This document shows positions 18,962 to 26,558 of a DNA stretch of 64,000 nt, one piece after another. The stretch's first letter is position 1. Each line of letters starts with the position of its first letter. The position numbers were made by a program, and so were the translations under genes. The stretch comes from JAHEKD01 sp965204695 (GTDB lineage Bacteria > Pseudomonadota > Gammaproteobacteria > Arenicellales > JAHEKD01): assembly GCA_965204695.1 (NCBI GenBank), contig OZ242007.1:2170001-2234000 (forward strand), read 5' to 3'. The notes under the pieces are model-generated. The model did not search any database and was not told where the DNA came from. It was given only the letters and a program-made list of their open reading frames with translations.

Positions 18962-19149
18962 TAATAAAAAGGGGACGGAGGGATTAAAAGATAAGCAGTT
19001 TATTTAATCGGTCATAGGATCTGTTTTTTTGTTAAGCTAGAGTTTATGGATAACGTAATAAAAAGGGGACGGAGGGATTAAAAGATAAGCAGTTTATTTA
19101 ATCGGTCATAGGATCTGTTTTTTTGTTAAGCTAGAGTTTATGGATAACG
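18962..19149 (+). repeat. Perfect tandem duplication of a 94-bp unit
   Basis: Two adjacent identical 94-bp units (18962-19055 and 19056-19149) each begin TAATAAAAAGGGGACGG and end GTTTATGGATAACG. They directly precede the Y1 transposase gene at 19169. Each unit contains one copy of the left inverted end (AAAAAGGGGACGGAGG). Identity without a mismatch points to a recent duplication of the left end of the element. Confidence 0.95.
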
Positions 19150-19883
19150 AATAGTAAACGGAGTTACTATGCCTAGACGAGCAAGGATGTATTTACCGGG
19201 TTATGCCTATCATGTGGTTCAACGAGGTAACAACCGAGAAGCAACTTTTATTCAGCCGCAGGATTTCGAGCTTTATCTTGATTTGTGGCAAGCGTGTTGC
19301 AAACGTTATCAAGTATCGGTACATGCCTACTGTTTGATGACGAATCATATTCACTTTCTAGCGACGCCCCAGCAATCACCAAGTCTTTCTAACACACTCA
19401 AAGTAGTAGGTAGTCGTTATGCTTATTACGTTAATAAAACCTATAATCGAACGGGCACATTGTGGGAGGGCCGGCATAAATCAAGCCTAGTGCAGAATTC
19501 GTGTTACTTACTTAGTTGTTATCGTTATATCGAATTAAATCCTGTTCGTGCGGGGATGGTAGATAGCCCAGAAGAATACCCATGGTCAAGTCATGGATGT
19601 AATGCTTGGGGTGATACAAGTTGGATAACACCTCATGAGGATTATTTAGGCTTAGGGATGAGTCATCGGCAACGATTATTGGCCTACCGTAGACTGTTTA
19701 AGGATAAATTAGCAACAGCAAGTTTAGAATTCATTCGTCAAGCGACGCATTATTGTCAACCGATAGCGGATGATTACTTTAAACACCGGATCGAGGAAAA
19801 ATATGGGATTAAATTTGGGCAGATGAAACGTGGTAGACCTGTGACAAAAACTGATTAAAAATTAATCCCTCCGTCACCTTTTT
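18966..19883 (+). mobile_element. IS200-like/RAYT-type element with inverted ends
   Basis: A 22-bp left end at 18966-18987 (repeated at 19060-19081) is matched by an inverted copy at 19862-19883, TTAATCCCTCCGTCACC, with one mismatch. Between them lies a single Y1 transposase gene. Whether the mobile unit starts at the outer or inner left end is not clear. No target duplication is expected for Y1 single-strand transposition, and none was found. Confidence 0.75.
19169..19858 (+). CDS. Y1 (IS200-like, REP-associated type) transposase
   Basis: 229 residues that begin MPRRARMYLPGYAYHVVQRG, the hallmark start of the transposase_17/RAYT-related family. The metal-binding His-x-His is visible in MTNHIHFLATP, and the single catalytic Tyr probably lies in NTLKVVGSRYAYYVNKTY. 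GTLWEGRHKSSLV and YRYIELNPVRAGMV are family signatures. It cuts and joins single-stranded DNA at hairpin-bearing ends. Ribosome site ACGGAG lies 7 bp before the ATG. The gene looks intact, and its stop is 3 bp before the right inverted end. Confidence 0.9.
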   Translation: MPRRARMYLPGYAYHVVQRGNNREATFIQPQDFELYLDLWQACCKRYQVSVHAYCLMTNHIHFLATPQQSPSLSNTLKVVGSRYAYYVNKTYNRTGTLWEGRHKSSLVQNSCYLLSCYRYIELNPVRAGMVDSPEEYPWSSHGCNAWGDTSWITPHEDYLGLGMSHRQRLLAYRRLFKDKLATASLEFIRQATHYCQPIADDYFKHRIEEKYGIKFGQMKRGRPVTKTD

Positions 19884-20019
19884 CGATTGAGTCAGGTTAG
19901 ATTTAGATAAATTTTTATCACACCACCCAAGAAAACAGACACGCTAATCGTCTAATTAATAATACTTGCACATGATGCTTTATGTGTGTGCCAACAAACA
20001 ATATTAAGGTTAGATAAAT

Positions 20020-20628
20020 GTGTTGATGCTAGATTCTCAATCACAACAAGAACAGCAATCTTCATACCAGTTGGACCCATCAGAAAAAACACAGCTAGAT
20101 GACAGCGACCAGCTTGTTAGTCGAGCAGTAGCAGGAGATTCTGTTGCATTTGATGAATTAATCAATGATGTTTATGCCGATATTTATCGCTTCAGTTTTC
20201 ACATAACCCAAAATAAAATTCAAGCTGAGGACCTTACCCACGATGCGGTACTCAAAATTGCCAAGTCTGTCAGGCAGTTTAAATTTGACTGTTCATTTTT
20301 GAGCTGGGTCTACAGAATAGTGGTTAATACTCAAAAAGATAACTATAAAAAACAACGCAACAGGCTCAAGCGAGATGGTGAATATTATGCCGATCATCAA
20401 CTGCAACAATATTCACCAGAACCGGATGATGCAATTGAATTTAACGAGCTATTGTTAGCGATTGATCAGTTACCACACAAACTTAAACTTACCCTAATCC
20501 TGGTTCATGCCGAACATTTATCTCATGCACAGGCCGCTGAAGTGCTGCAATGTTCAATCAACACTGTTTCCTGGCGTATTCATGAAGCTAAAAAGCAATT
20601 GAAGATTATTTTGGAGCATCAATCATGA
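20020..20628 (+). CDS. ECF-type RNA polymerase sigma factor
   Basis: About 200 residues with sigma-70 region 2 (AFDELINDVYADIYRFSFHI, AEDLTHDAVLKIAKSVRQF, SFLSWVYRIVVNTQKDNYKKQ) and region 4 (IDQLPHKLKLTLILVHAEHLSHAQAAEVLQ, then a helix-turn-helix ending TVSWRIHEAKKQL). The start is uncertain: GTG at 20020 or ATG at 20026, preceded by AAGG near 20005. Its stop overlaps the start of the VWA gene by 4 bp, so the two are co-translated. The VWA protein may regulate this sigma factor, as sigma/VWA (YfbK-like) pairs occur repeatedly. Target promoters are unknown. Confidence 0.85.
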   Translation: MLMLDSQSQQEQQSSYQLDPSEKTQLDDSDQLVSRAVAGDSVAFDELINDVYADIYRFSFHITQNKIQAEDLTHDAVLKIAKSVRQFKFDCSFLSWVYRIVVNTQKDNYKKQRNRLKRDGEYYADHQLQQYSPEPDDAIEFNELLLAIDQLPHKLKLTLILVHAEHLSHAQAAEVLQCSINTVSWRIHEAKKQLKIILEHQS

Positions 20629-22610
20629 TGGATGAACGACTTAACCAAGCCTTTGATTCAGTTTCAATTCCTGAATATTCCAGATCAAAGCGTAAACAGA
20701 GCATCGAGCAGGCACAGCGAATTTTTCACCAAGTTGAAAATAACACCCAAGAAAATCGTGAATTGGATCGTCCTATGGTTACAAATCAAACACTGAAAAC
20801 TAGTTGGAGACAATTCATGGAAAAAATTAATAACTATGGCGGTATGGTGGCAGCATCAGTAGTAGCATTGATTATTGGTTATGGTGTGTTCCAGACCACC
20901 AGTTTCAAAGGCAAAAACATTCCCCAACAGATTCCGGAAGCTGAATTTGAAACAGCTATACAAATCATGGAACAACCTACTGAGATTCAGACACGAGCTA
21001 TGAAAGGCGAAGAGCTGAATGTCAAGAAGCGCGAACAATCTGCAGACCTTAATTCAGGATTGGCGTCACAAAACCTAATGGAAGAGGTTCAAGAATGGAT
21101 AGTGAGTACGGAAGAAGCAGATACCTATGTTTCAAGAAAAGTGACGACGAGCGAAGTAGAAGTAGTACATCCTGAACCCAAGTCCCACAATAAATTCACT
21201 GAGTTTGACAGCAATCCTGTTAAACAAGTTTTAAAAGAACCAGTATCGACCTTTTCGATTGATACAGATACCGCGTCATACAGTTTTGTCAGACGGCAAC
21301 TACAGTCAGGTTACATGCCGGATGTGGATGCTGTTAGGGTTGAAGAGATGATTAACTACTTTGACTATAACTATCCGGTTAATCCTGATATTGAGATTCC
21401 ATTTACCACAACCACACGTGTTATACCCTCCCCTTGGAATGAAAATAACAAGCTAATTCACATCGGTATTAAAGCGTTTGAAGCCCACACGGATGTAAAA
21501 CCCAAATCAAACCTGGTGTTTTTAATTGATACCTCTGGTTCAATGCAAAGTGCAGATAAGTTGCCATTATTGATCAATTCATTGCGACTGTTGGTGAATC
21601 ATCTGGATGCTGAAGACAGCATTTCGATTGTCACATACGCCGGTCAAGCGGGAACTGTACTTGAACCGACTCTTATCAAAGACAAGCAGAAAATAATGAC
21701 TGCATTGGAAAAATTAACAGCCGGGGGCTCGACTGCCGGGCAGGCTGGTATTCATCAGGCTTATGCCTTGGCACAGCAATATTTTGATAAAGATGCGGTG
21801 AATCGAATCTTTCTGGCCACTGATGGTGACTTTAATGTCGGCATTTACGATCCGGAAGAATTAAAAGATTACATCGCTAACAAGCGTCAATCTGGCGTAT
21901 TTTTATCAATACTCGGGTTTGGTGATGGTAATTACAAAGATCACTTGATGCAAACACTGGCTCAAAATGGCAATGGCCAGGCATTTTATATTGATACTTT
22001 GAATGAAGCCCAAAAAGTCTTGGTTGAGCAAGCATCAAGCACGTTATTCCCTGTCGCCAAGGACGTCAAGATTCAGATCGAATTTAACCCAGATAAGGTT
22101 GCTGAATATCGCTTAATTGGCTATGAAACCCGCCAGTTGAATACAGAGGATTTTAATAACGACAAAGTCGATGCAGGCGAGATCGGTGCCGGTCATGTGG
22201 TTACGGCCATCTATGAAATCACACCAACCGATGCAAAACAAAAGTTGATTGATGAATCACGGTATCAGGCTAATACGTCAACAACACCGTCATCTCAAGC
22301 ATTTGATAATGAATATGCGTTTGTAAAGATCCGTTATAAAAAACCTGATCAATCACAGAGTCAGAAAATCACGACAGCTATTACTACTGATCATGAGTCT
22401 AAAGATTTAAATACAATAGATGTAGATGTCCGTTTCGCTGTTGCAGTGGCGGGATTTGGTCAATTACTCAAAAACAGTGTATATACCGAAGACTTGACCT
22501 TAGACGAGATATTGAAGTTAGCTCAATCAGCGAAAGGAGCCGATCCCAACGGCTATCGAGCTGAGTTTGTTCAATTGGTGAAATTAGCAAAATCTTTGAG
22601 CTCAAAGTAA
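20625..22610 (+). CDS. VWA domain membrane protein, YfbK-like
   Basis: 661 residues. A cytoplasmic N-terminal segment of about 65 residues precedes one transmembrane helix (about 70-88, MVAASVVALIIGYGVF). After a linker comes the YfbK-type N-terminal module (VSTFSIDTDTASYSFVRRQL, VRVEEMINYFDYNYP), a von Willebrand A domain with MIDAS motif DTSGSM and the later FLATDGDFNVG, and a DUF3520-like C-terminal region (GYRAEFVQLVKLAKSL). The layout places the VWA domain outside the inner membrane and a short tail inside that could bind the sigma factor encoded just upstream. That anti-sigma role is inferred; I see no clear zinc anti-sigma motif. Confidence 0.85.
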   Translation: MMDERLNQAFDSVSIPEYSRSKRKQSIEQAQRIFHQVENNTQENRELDRPMVTNQTLKTSWRQFMEKINNYGGMVAASVVALIIGYGVFQTTSFKGKNIPQQIPEAEFETAIQIMEQPTEIQTRAMKGEELNVKKREQSADLNSGLASQNLMEEVQEWIVSTEEADTYVSRKVTTSEVEVVHPEPKSHNKFTEFDSNPVKQVLKEPVSTFSIDTDTASYSFVRRQLQSGYMPDVDAVRVEEMINYFDYNYPVNPDIEIPFTTTTRVIPSPWNENNKLIHIGIKAFEAHTDVKPKSNLVFLIDTSGSMQSADKLPLLINSLRLLVNHLDAEDSISIVTYAGQAGTVLEPTLIKDKQKIMTALEKLTAGGSTAGQAGIHQAYALAQQYFDKDAVNRIFLATDGDFNVGIYDPEELKDYIANKRQSGVFLSILGFGDGNYKDHLMQTLAQNGNGQAFYIDTLNEAQKVLVEQASSTLFPVAKDVKIQIEFNPDKVAEYRLIGYETRQLNTEDFNNDKVDAGEIGAGHVVTAIYEITPTDAKQKLIDESRYQANTSTTPSSQAFDNEYAFVKIRYKKPDQSQSQKITTAITTDHESKDLNTIDVDVRFAVAVAGFGQLLKNSVYTEDLTLDEILKLAQSAKGADPNGYRAEFVQLVKLAKSLSSK

Positions 22611-22623
22611 ACCATCCAAACTT

Positions 22624-22667
22624 GAAACACATGGCGAGGAATGATTTACTTCATCGCCATGTGTTTC
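22624..22667 (+). promoter_or_regulatory. Long hairpin enclosing the start codon of the DUF6122 gene
   Basis: A perfect 14-bp stem (GAAACACATGGCGA with TCGCCATGTGTTTC) closes a 16-base loop that contains GGA and the ATG at 22641. It begins 13 bp after the VWA stop. It could terminate or stabilise the sigma-VWA message, or control translation of the DUF6122 gene. There is no T tract, so a simple Rho-independent terminator is less likely. Confidence 0.6.
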
Positions 22668-22979
22668 CATTTAGTCTTACACTTTAGTGTTCCGCTATTA
22701 GTAGCGTTAATATTCTTTCGCAAGAATCTGAAAGCCGCTTATCTGATTATGATTGCAACCATGCTGGTTGACTTGGATCATCTGCTAGCCGATCCTATTT
22801 ACGATCCAGAACGTTGTAGTATTGGATTTCATCCTCTGCATAGCTTGCCTGCTATAGTTGCTTATTTGGGATTAACTTTGGTTCCAAAAATGCGACTTGT
22901 AGGAATCGGGTTGTTAATACATATGATCCTGGACTCTATTGATTGTTATCGTACTAATGGAATATGGTTTTTATATTAA
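22641..22979 (+). CDS. DUF6122 family inner membrane protein
   Basis: 112 residues, almost entirely hydrophobic, with about four membrane segments. Conserved acidic/His residues appear in MLVDLDHLLADPIYDPERC and GFHPLHS, then HMILDSIDCY, matching the DUF6122 pattern of metal-like His/Asp residues inside a membrane protein; no function is established. The start is ambiguous: ATG at 22641 lies in the loop of a 14-bp hairpin, while ATG at 22659 would give MCFHLVLHFSVPL, closer to the usual family N terminus. Confidence 0.75.
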   Translation: MIYFIAMCFHLVLHFSVPLLVALIFFRKNLKAAYLIMIATMLVDLDHLLADPIYDPERCSIGFHPLHSLPAIVAYLGLTLVPKMRLVGIGLLIHMILDSIDCYRTNGIWFLY

Positions 22980-22995
22980 GCAGTAAATAGACAAC

Positions 22996-23910
22996 ATGAC
23001 GGAATCTGGATTTCGACAAGGAGCAGCTTGGGTAGACGGTCAAATTGTCCCAATCAGCGAGGCAAAAATTTCAATATTGGATAATGGTTTTCTGCATTCA
23101 GATGCGACCTATGACGTTGCGCATGTTTGGAAAGGTAAATTTTTTCGATTAGAGGATCATATAAATCGTTTTTTTGCAGGAATGGACAAACTTCACATGT
23201 CGATACCATTTAATCAGGCGCAAGTTCAATCGGTTTTGATGGATTGTGTCAGAGCAACTGGTTTGAGGGAAGCCTATGTAGAGATGATATGCACACGTGG
23301 AATTGCAAAGCCTGGTTCCAGAGACCCTCGTGATTGTGTTAATCAATTTTTCGCTTTTGTGATTCCATTTGTCTGGATTGCTGACTTTGAAAAGCAAGAA
23401 CAAGGGCTACACTTAATTATCACAGATATTGAACGCATCAGTCCCGCCGCGGTAAATCCCATCGTCAAAAACTACCATTGGCTTGATATGACCATGGCCT
23501 TGTTTCAGGCTTATGAAAAAGGTGGTGAAACTGCAGTGTTAGTAGATGGTGTTGGAAATGTTATCGAAGGGCCTGGTTTTAATATTTTTGCAGTGAATAA
23601 CAAAAGTATTGTTACACCAAGTATTGGTGTTCTTGAAGGCATTACACGCAGGACAGCCATCGAAATCGCCCAGAAAATGAATTGTACTGTTGAGCTAAGA
23701 GAACTGCATAAATCTGAGTTGCTCGAAGCACAAGAAGTATTTCTGACCAGCTCCGCAGGGGGCATCATTCCCGTCACCAAAATCAACAACGAGAATGTTA
23801 ACCATGGTCGACCTGGGGAGCTGACTCAAAAAATTAAAACTATGTATTGGAATCTGCATAAAGAGGATAAATATAATCTGGCAGTTGATTACCCGCGTTC
23901 AGCAAACTGA
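22996..23910 (+). CDS. Class IV PLP aminotransferase, (R)-amine transaminase-like
   Basis: 304 residues of the BCAT/D-amino-acid transaminase fold. The PLP Lys is K158 in NPIVKNYHW; EGPGFNIFAV and GVLEGITRRTAIE form the cofactor phosphate site. GFLHSDATYDV with VWKGKFFRLEDHI, and the end YWNLHKEDKYNLAVDYP, closely resemble bacterial (R)-selective amine:pyruvate transaminases of the Arthrobacter ATA-117 type as I remember them, more than IlvE or D-Ala transaminase. It would transfer an amino group between a keto acid and an amine in the cytoplasm. The natural substrate is not evident. It stands in a loose run with no pathway partners. Fold certain; subgroup likely. Confidence 0.85.
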   Translation: MTESGFRQGAAWVDGQIVPISEAKISILDNGFLHSDATYDVAHVWKGKFFRLEDHINRFFAGMDKLHMSIPFNQAQVQSVLMDCVRATGLREAYVEMICTRGIAKPGSRDPRDCVNQFFAFVIPFVWIADFEKQEQGLHLIITDIERISPAAVNPIVKNYHWLDMTMALFQAYEKGGETAVLVDGVGNVIEGPGFNIFAVNNKSIVTPSIGVLEGITRRTAIEIAQKMNCTVELRELHKSELLEAQEVFLTSSAGGIIPVTKINNENVNHGRPGELTQKIKTMYWNLHKEDKYNLAVDYPRSAN

Positions 23911-24026
23911 TAGTTAAAATTCAAAATCGATTCATTGTCACCCGATTAAACTCTCCTATATTGTTGGTCAAAGAAGCCAACCCACAATCGTTTTTTGAGA
24001 GAGACAGATTAACATCCAAGAGGTGA

Positions 24027-24827
24027 ATGAAAATGATGAAACGATTTATTGTTGCCGCTGTAACAGCTATGACAATCACTGCAGCGCCGGTGTATGCGCA
24101 AAGCTGGCCCCAGTTAACCAAAGAAAATGTCGGTAAAGGCGTGGGTGCTGTTGCGGGTGCCTTGTTGGGTTCACAAATAGGTGGCGGGCGTGGAAAACTT
24201 GCCGCTGTGGCCGCTGGAACTCTGGCAGGCTACTGGGTTGGTGGTAAAGTTGGTCGGCATCTAAGTCAACAGGATCGGCAGGGTATTGCTCAGGCAACGT
24301 CGCAGGCCATGTATTCCGGGCAACCTGCCAGTTGGCATAATCCAGATACCGGTGCCCGAACACACGTTTCTGTTAGAAATGTGCCTTCATATTCCAGTAA
24401 TAGAAAACTTAAGTCAGCACTTACTCAATTGCCTGCGGTTGAATTCATTAATGCTTACTACTCACCCACAGCAAACATTAATGTTCGTGGTGGTCCAGGT
24501 ACTGATTACACCGTGGTGCACAAGATTAGTAAAGGTCATCCAGTACCAATAATCGGTAAAGTGATAAATAGTGACTGGTATTTGATTGCAGAACAAGGAC
24601 AGGCTTCTGGCTTTGTTTATGCGCCATTAATGCAGTTAGCTCACAACCAATCTTATTCTACAAATGCTATTCGTCATGCATCAGTAGGAATTCAACCGGG
24701 ACGTTATGTTGCACAGGAGCAGCAGTGTCGCATTATTACTCAAAAAGTTAAGCTTCAAAATGGCCATACCGATTCAAATCAATTCAAGGCTTGTCGGCAG
24801 GCTGATGGTAACTGGGTGAAAGTCTAA
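24027..24827 (+). CDS. Exported glycine-zipper and SH3b domain protein
   Basis: 266 residues. A signal peptide ends near PVYAQ. A glycine-zipper 2TM-type segment follows (VGAVAGALLGSQIGGGRGKLAAVAAGTLAGYWVGGKVG, about residues 37-73), then a bacterial SH3 domain (ANINVRGGPGTDYTVVHKI to SGFVYAPLMQL, about 148-205), and a C-terminal surface-antigen-like end with two Cys (QCRIITQ, ACRQADGNW). It probably sits in the periplasm or outer envelope and contacts peptidoglycan. ATG codons at 24033 and 24036 are alternative starts; AGAGGTGA precedes 24027. Its stop overlaps the next gene's ATG by 1 bp, so the two form an operon. Confidence 0.8.
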   Translation: MKMMKRFIVAAVTAMTITAAPVYAQSWPQLTKENVGKGVGAVAGALLGSQIGGGRGKLAAVAAGTLAGYWVGGKVGRHLSQQDRQGIAQATSQAMYSGQPASWHNPDTGARTHVSVRNVPSYSSNRKLKSALTQLPAVEFINAYYSPTANINVRGGPGTDYTVVHKISKGHPVPIIGKVINSDWYLIAEQGQASGFVYAPLMQLAHNQSYSTNAIRHASVGIQPGRYVAQEQQCRIITQKVKLQNGHTDSNQFKACRQADGNWVKV

Positions 24828-25750
24828 TGAGTAATCTCGTCAGCAAATTTTTTATGGCTGCTGTTTTTGTTTATGTACTAACAATTTCAGCGGCATGGGC
24901 GGAACGTGTTTTGATTGATGATCCGGCACAAACGGTTTCAGTAAGTAACAATTTCTCTTGCTATGCACCGGCGAATGTCACAGTTGATACCTCCAAACCT
25001 GAACTCTACGAACAAAGTTCACAGTTACAAAGTCTGACAGACGGTGTGCGGGCGATGCTAAGTTATGAATGCCCACAACTAACGGCAATTAAAGTCACAG
25101 GTTTAATCCGAGGATTAGATGATGTGGTTTATCAGGGTGAAGCGTTACGAAATAATAACTGGCAAGTCAAGCAAATCGCTGCGGTGAGCGATAACCAGGT
25201 AACTTCACTTGATGACACTGAAAATCAAATCTGGACAGCGACAAAACGTTACGACGATGAGTTAACCAAAGGGCAACTGGAAGTTACGAATATCCGCTTA
25301 GGAATGACAGTTGATCAAGTCACCAACGCAATTAACCAGGCCTTTGCAAGTGATCCTGTTTATGATGCCAATAGTGGTGTTATGACTATGAACAGTGGTG
25401 ATTGTAAAACTGTGGCTAAGGCAGATTCCAAGTGTATACGCGCATGGTTTAGTGACAATCGTGTTCCATATTTGCAGCGACTCGAATTAACACAACTCGT
25501 CGAGGGCAATATTGAACAAATCAATGAATTATTAATCGACAAGTTTGGCAGCCCAACACAAACGAATAATTCTAGCGATAAAAGCAAATATGTTTGGCGA
25601 GTCATCAATCAAAAAACTATCGAGGAACTCGATGCCGTTGTTTCAACACATGCCGATAATTTACTGATGACCAAGATTACACTTTACAGCACCGACCAAA
25701 CAATCCCTTCCAAAAATCAAGACTATGCCGATATTGATTTGAAATTGTAA
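24827..25750 (+). CDS. Exported protein of unknown function
   Basis: 307 residues with a clear signal peptide (MSNLVSKFFMAAVFVYVLTI, cut near AAWA). The rest is soluble with no family I can name. A central stretch (GQLEVTNIRLGMTVDQVTNAIN) has the look of a SmpA/OmlA-type small periplasmic fold, followed by TMNSGDCKTVAKADSKCIRAWF with two Cys. It starts on the last base of the glycine-zipper/SH3 gene, so it is co-transcribed with it, and the two products may act together in the envelope. Confidence 0.65.
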   Translation: MSNLVSKFFMAAVFVYVLTISAAWAERVLIDDPAQTVSVSNNFSCYAPANVTVDTSKPELYEQSSQLQSLTDGVRAMLSYECPQLTAIKVTGLIRGLDDVVYQGEALRNNNWQVKQIAAVSDNQVTSLDDTENQIWTATKRYDDELTKGQLEVTNIRLGMTVDQVTNAINQAFASDPVYDANSGVMTMNSGDCKTVAKADSKCIRAWFSDNRVPYLQRLELTQLVEGNIEQINELLIDKFGSPTQTNNSSDKSKYVWRVINQKTIEELDAVVSTHADNLLMTKITLYSTDQTIPSKNQDYADIDLKL

Positions 25751-25789
25751 AGCCGTGTTGTGCAATGATTTATCGTTGTACCGGTAATT

Positions 25790-25821
25790 CAGCGCCCAAG
25801 GACTTGAAATCCTGGGCGCTG
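25790..25821 (+). terminator. Terminator-like hairpin after the exported-protein operon
   Basis: CAGCGCCCAAGGA pairs with TCCTGGGCGCTG (one bulged base) around a short loop, followed by TTTCAATT. The stem is long and GC-rich, but the T tract is broken. It lies between the exported-protein gene and the toxin-antitoxin promoter. Confidence 0.65.
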
Positions 25822-25857
25822 TTTCAATTGAAACGCTGAAGAATAAGATATTGAAAT

Positions 25858-25904
25858 TTGAACATATTATTTAATTGTAATACACTGTAGTTAATATAAT
25901 TACA
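25858..25904 (+). promoter_or_regulatory. Promoter and operator of the toxin-antitoxin module
   Basis: TTGAAC at 25858 and TACACT at 25881 form a sigma-70 type promoter with a 17-bp spacer. An imperfect 19-bp palindrome, TGTAGTTAATATAATTACA, at 25886-25904 begins at the end of the -10 box. Ribbon-helix-helix antitoxins typically repress their own promoter from such sites, so this is a plausible operator for the antitoxin encoded just downstream. Confidence 0.6.
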
Positions 25905-25918
25905 TCTAATAAGAGGTT

Positions 25919-26209
25919 ATGCAAATCATGGCCAATGTTCCATTCTCAATGCGTCTTGATGAAAATACAAAAAAGCGACTTAAGCGAGAGGCGAAATTAA
26001 TCAATCGCTCTGAAACCTACTTCGCCAATATGGCAATTGAAAAAGAATTACGTGCGCGTGAGTTAAAACGTGTCGCGATTGATGAAGCGTATGCCCAAGT
26101 TGAGAAGGGTGATTTCATTTCAAGCGAAGCAATGACGAAGTGGGTGGATTCGTGGGGTAGTGATAATGAGCTATCACCACCAGAAGTTGACATTAAGAAC
26201 CTGAAGTAG
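25919..26209 (+). CDS. Ribbon-helix-helix antitoxin (ParD/RelB-like)
   Basis: About 96 residues (93 if ATG at 25928 is used; AAGAGG at 25911 is 2 bp from the first and 11 bp from the second). The N-terminal half (VPFSMRLDENTKKRLKREAKLINRSETYFANMAIEK) is a ribbon-helix-helix DNA-binding domain; the acidic C terminus would wrap the toxin. The toxin gene follows with a 1-bp overlap. The protein should neutralise the toxin and repress the module through the palindrome at 25886. Confidence 0.85.
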   Translation: MQIMANVPFSMRLDENTKKRLKREAKLINRSETYFANMAIEKELRARELKRVAIDEAYAQVEKGDFISSEAMTKWVDSWGSDNELSPPEVDIKNLK

Positions 26210-26499
26210 TGCACATTGTTTATCTTGAGAGCACCAGAGAAGATTTACTCTGGTTGCGACACTATTATGAAGTCGTGTTTCCAGAGGGTAGACAGACTGC
26301 ACAGACAAGATTTCATTCTACCGAACAACTTTTGCTTACTAACCCTTTTATAGGACATAAAACACACATCAAAGATGTTTATGAATTTTCTATTCCAAAA
26401 ACACCGTTCTCATACATCTACCGAGTAAAGCCACAATATATAGCAGTTATGCGTATATGGGATGAAAGGCAGGGTGGCAGAAAAGAGGTTGAGGAATAA
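26209..26499 (+). CDS. RelE/ParE family toxin
   Basis: 96 residues, starting at a GTG that shares its first base with the antitoxin stop. The RelE/ParE fold is visible in the C-terminal strand pattern YEFSIPKTPFSYIYRVKPQYIAVMRIWDERQGG. Relatives either cleave mRNA at the ribosome or poison gyrase; the present motifs do not decide between them. Next to it lie a lipoprotein gene and an IS256 element, a typical accessory setting. Confidence 0.85.
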   Translation: MHIVYLESTREDLLWLRHYYEVVFPEGRQTAQTRFHSTEQLLLTNPFIGHKTHIKDVYEFSIPKTPFSYIYRVKPQYIAVMRIWDERQGGRKEVEE

Positions 26500-26558
26500 T
26501 TCATGTCAGATTATAAATGATAAACTTCAAGCAAGCTTTTCTGCTTGTGAGGTTTTAA

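Noticed and set aside
18783..19931. ACCACCCAAG present on both sides of the Y1 element as a possible target duplication
   Set aside because: The flanks lie well outside the inverted ends at unequal distances (about 170 bp and 40 bp), and Y1 elements do not make target duplications.
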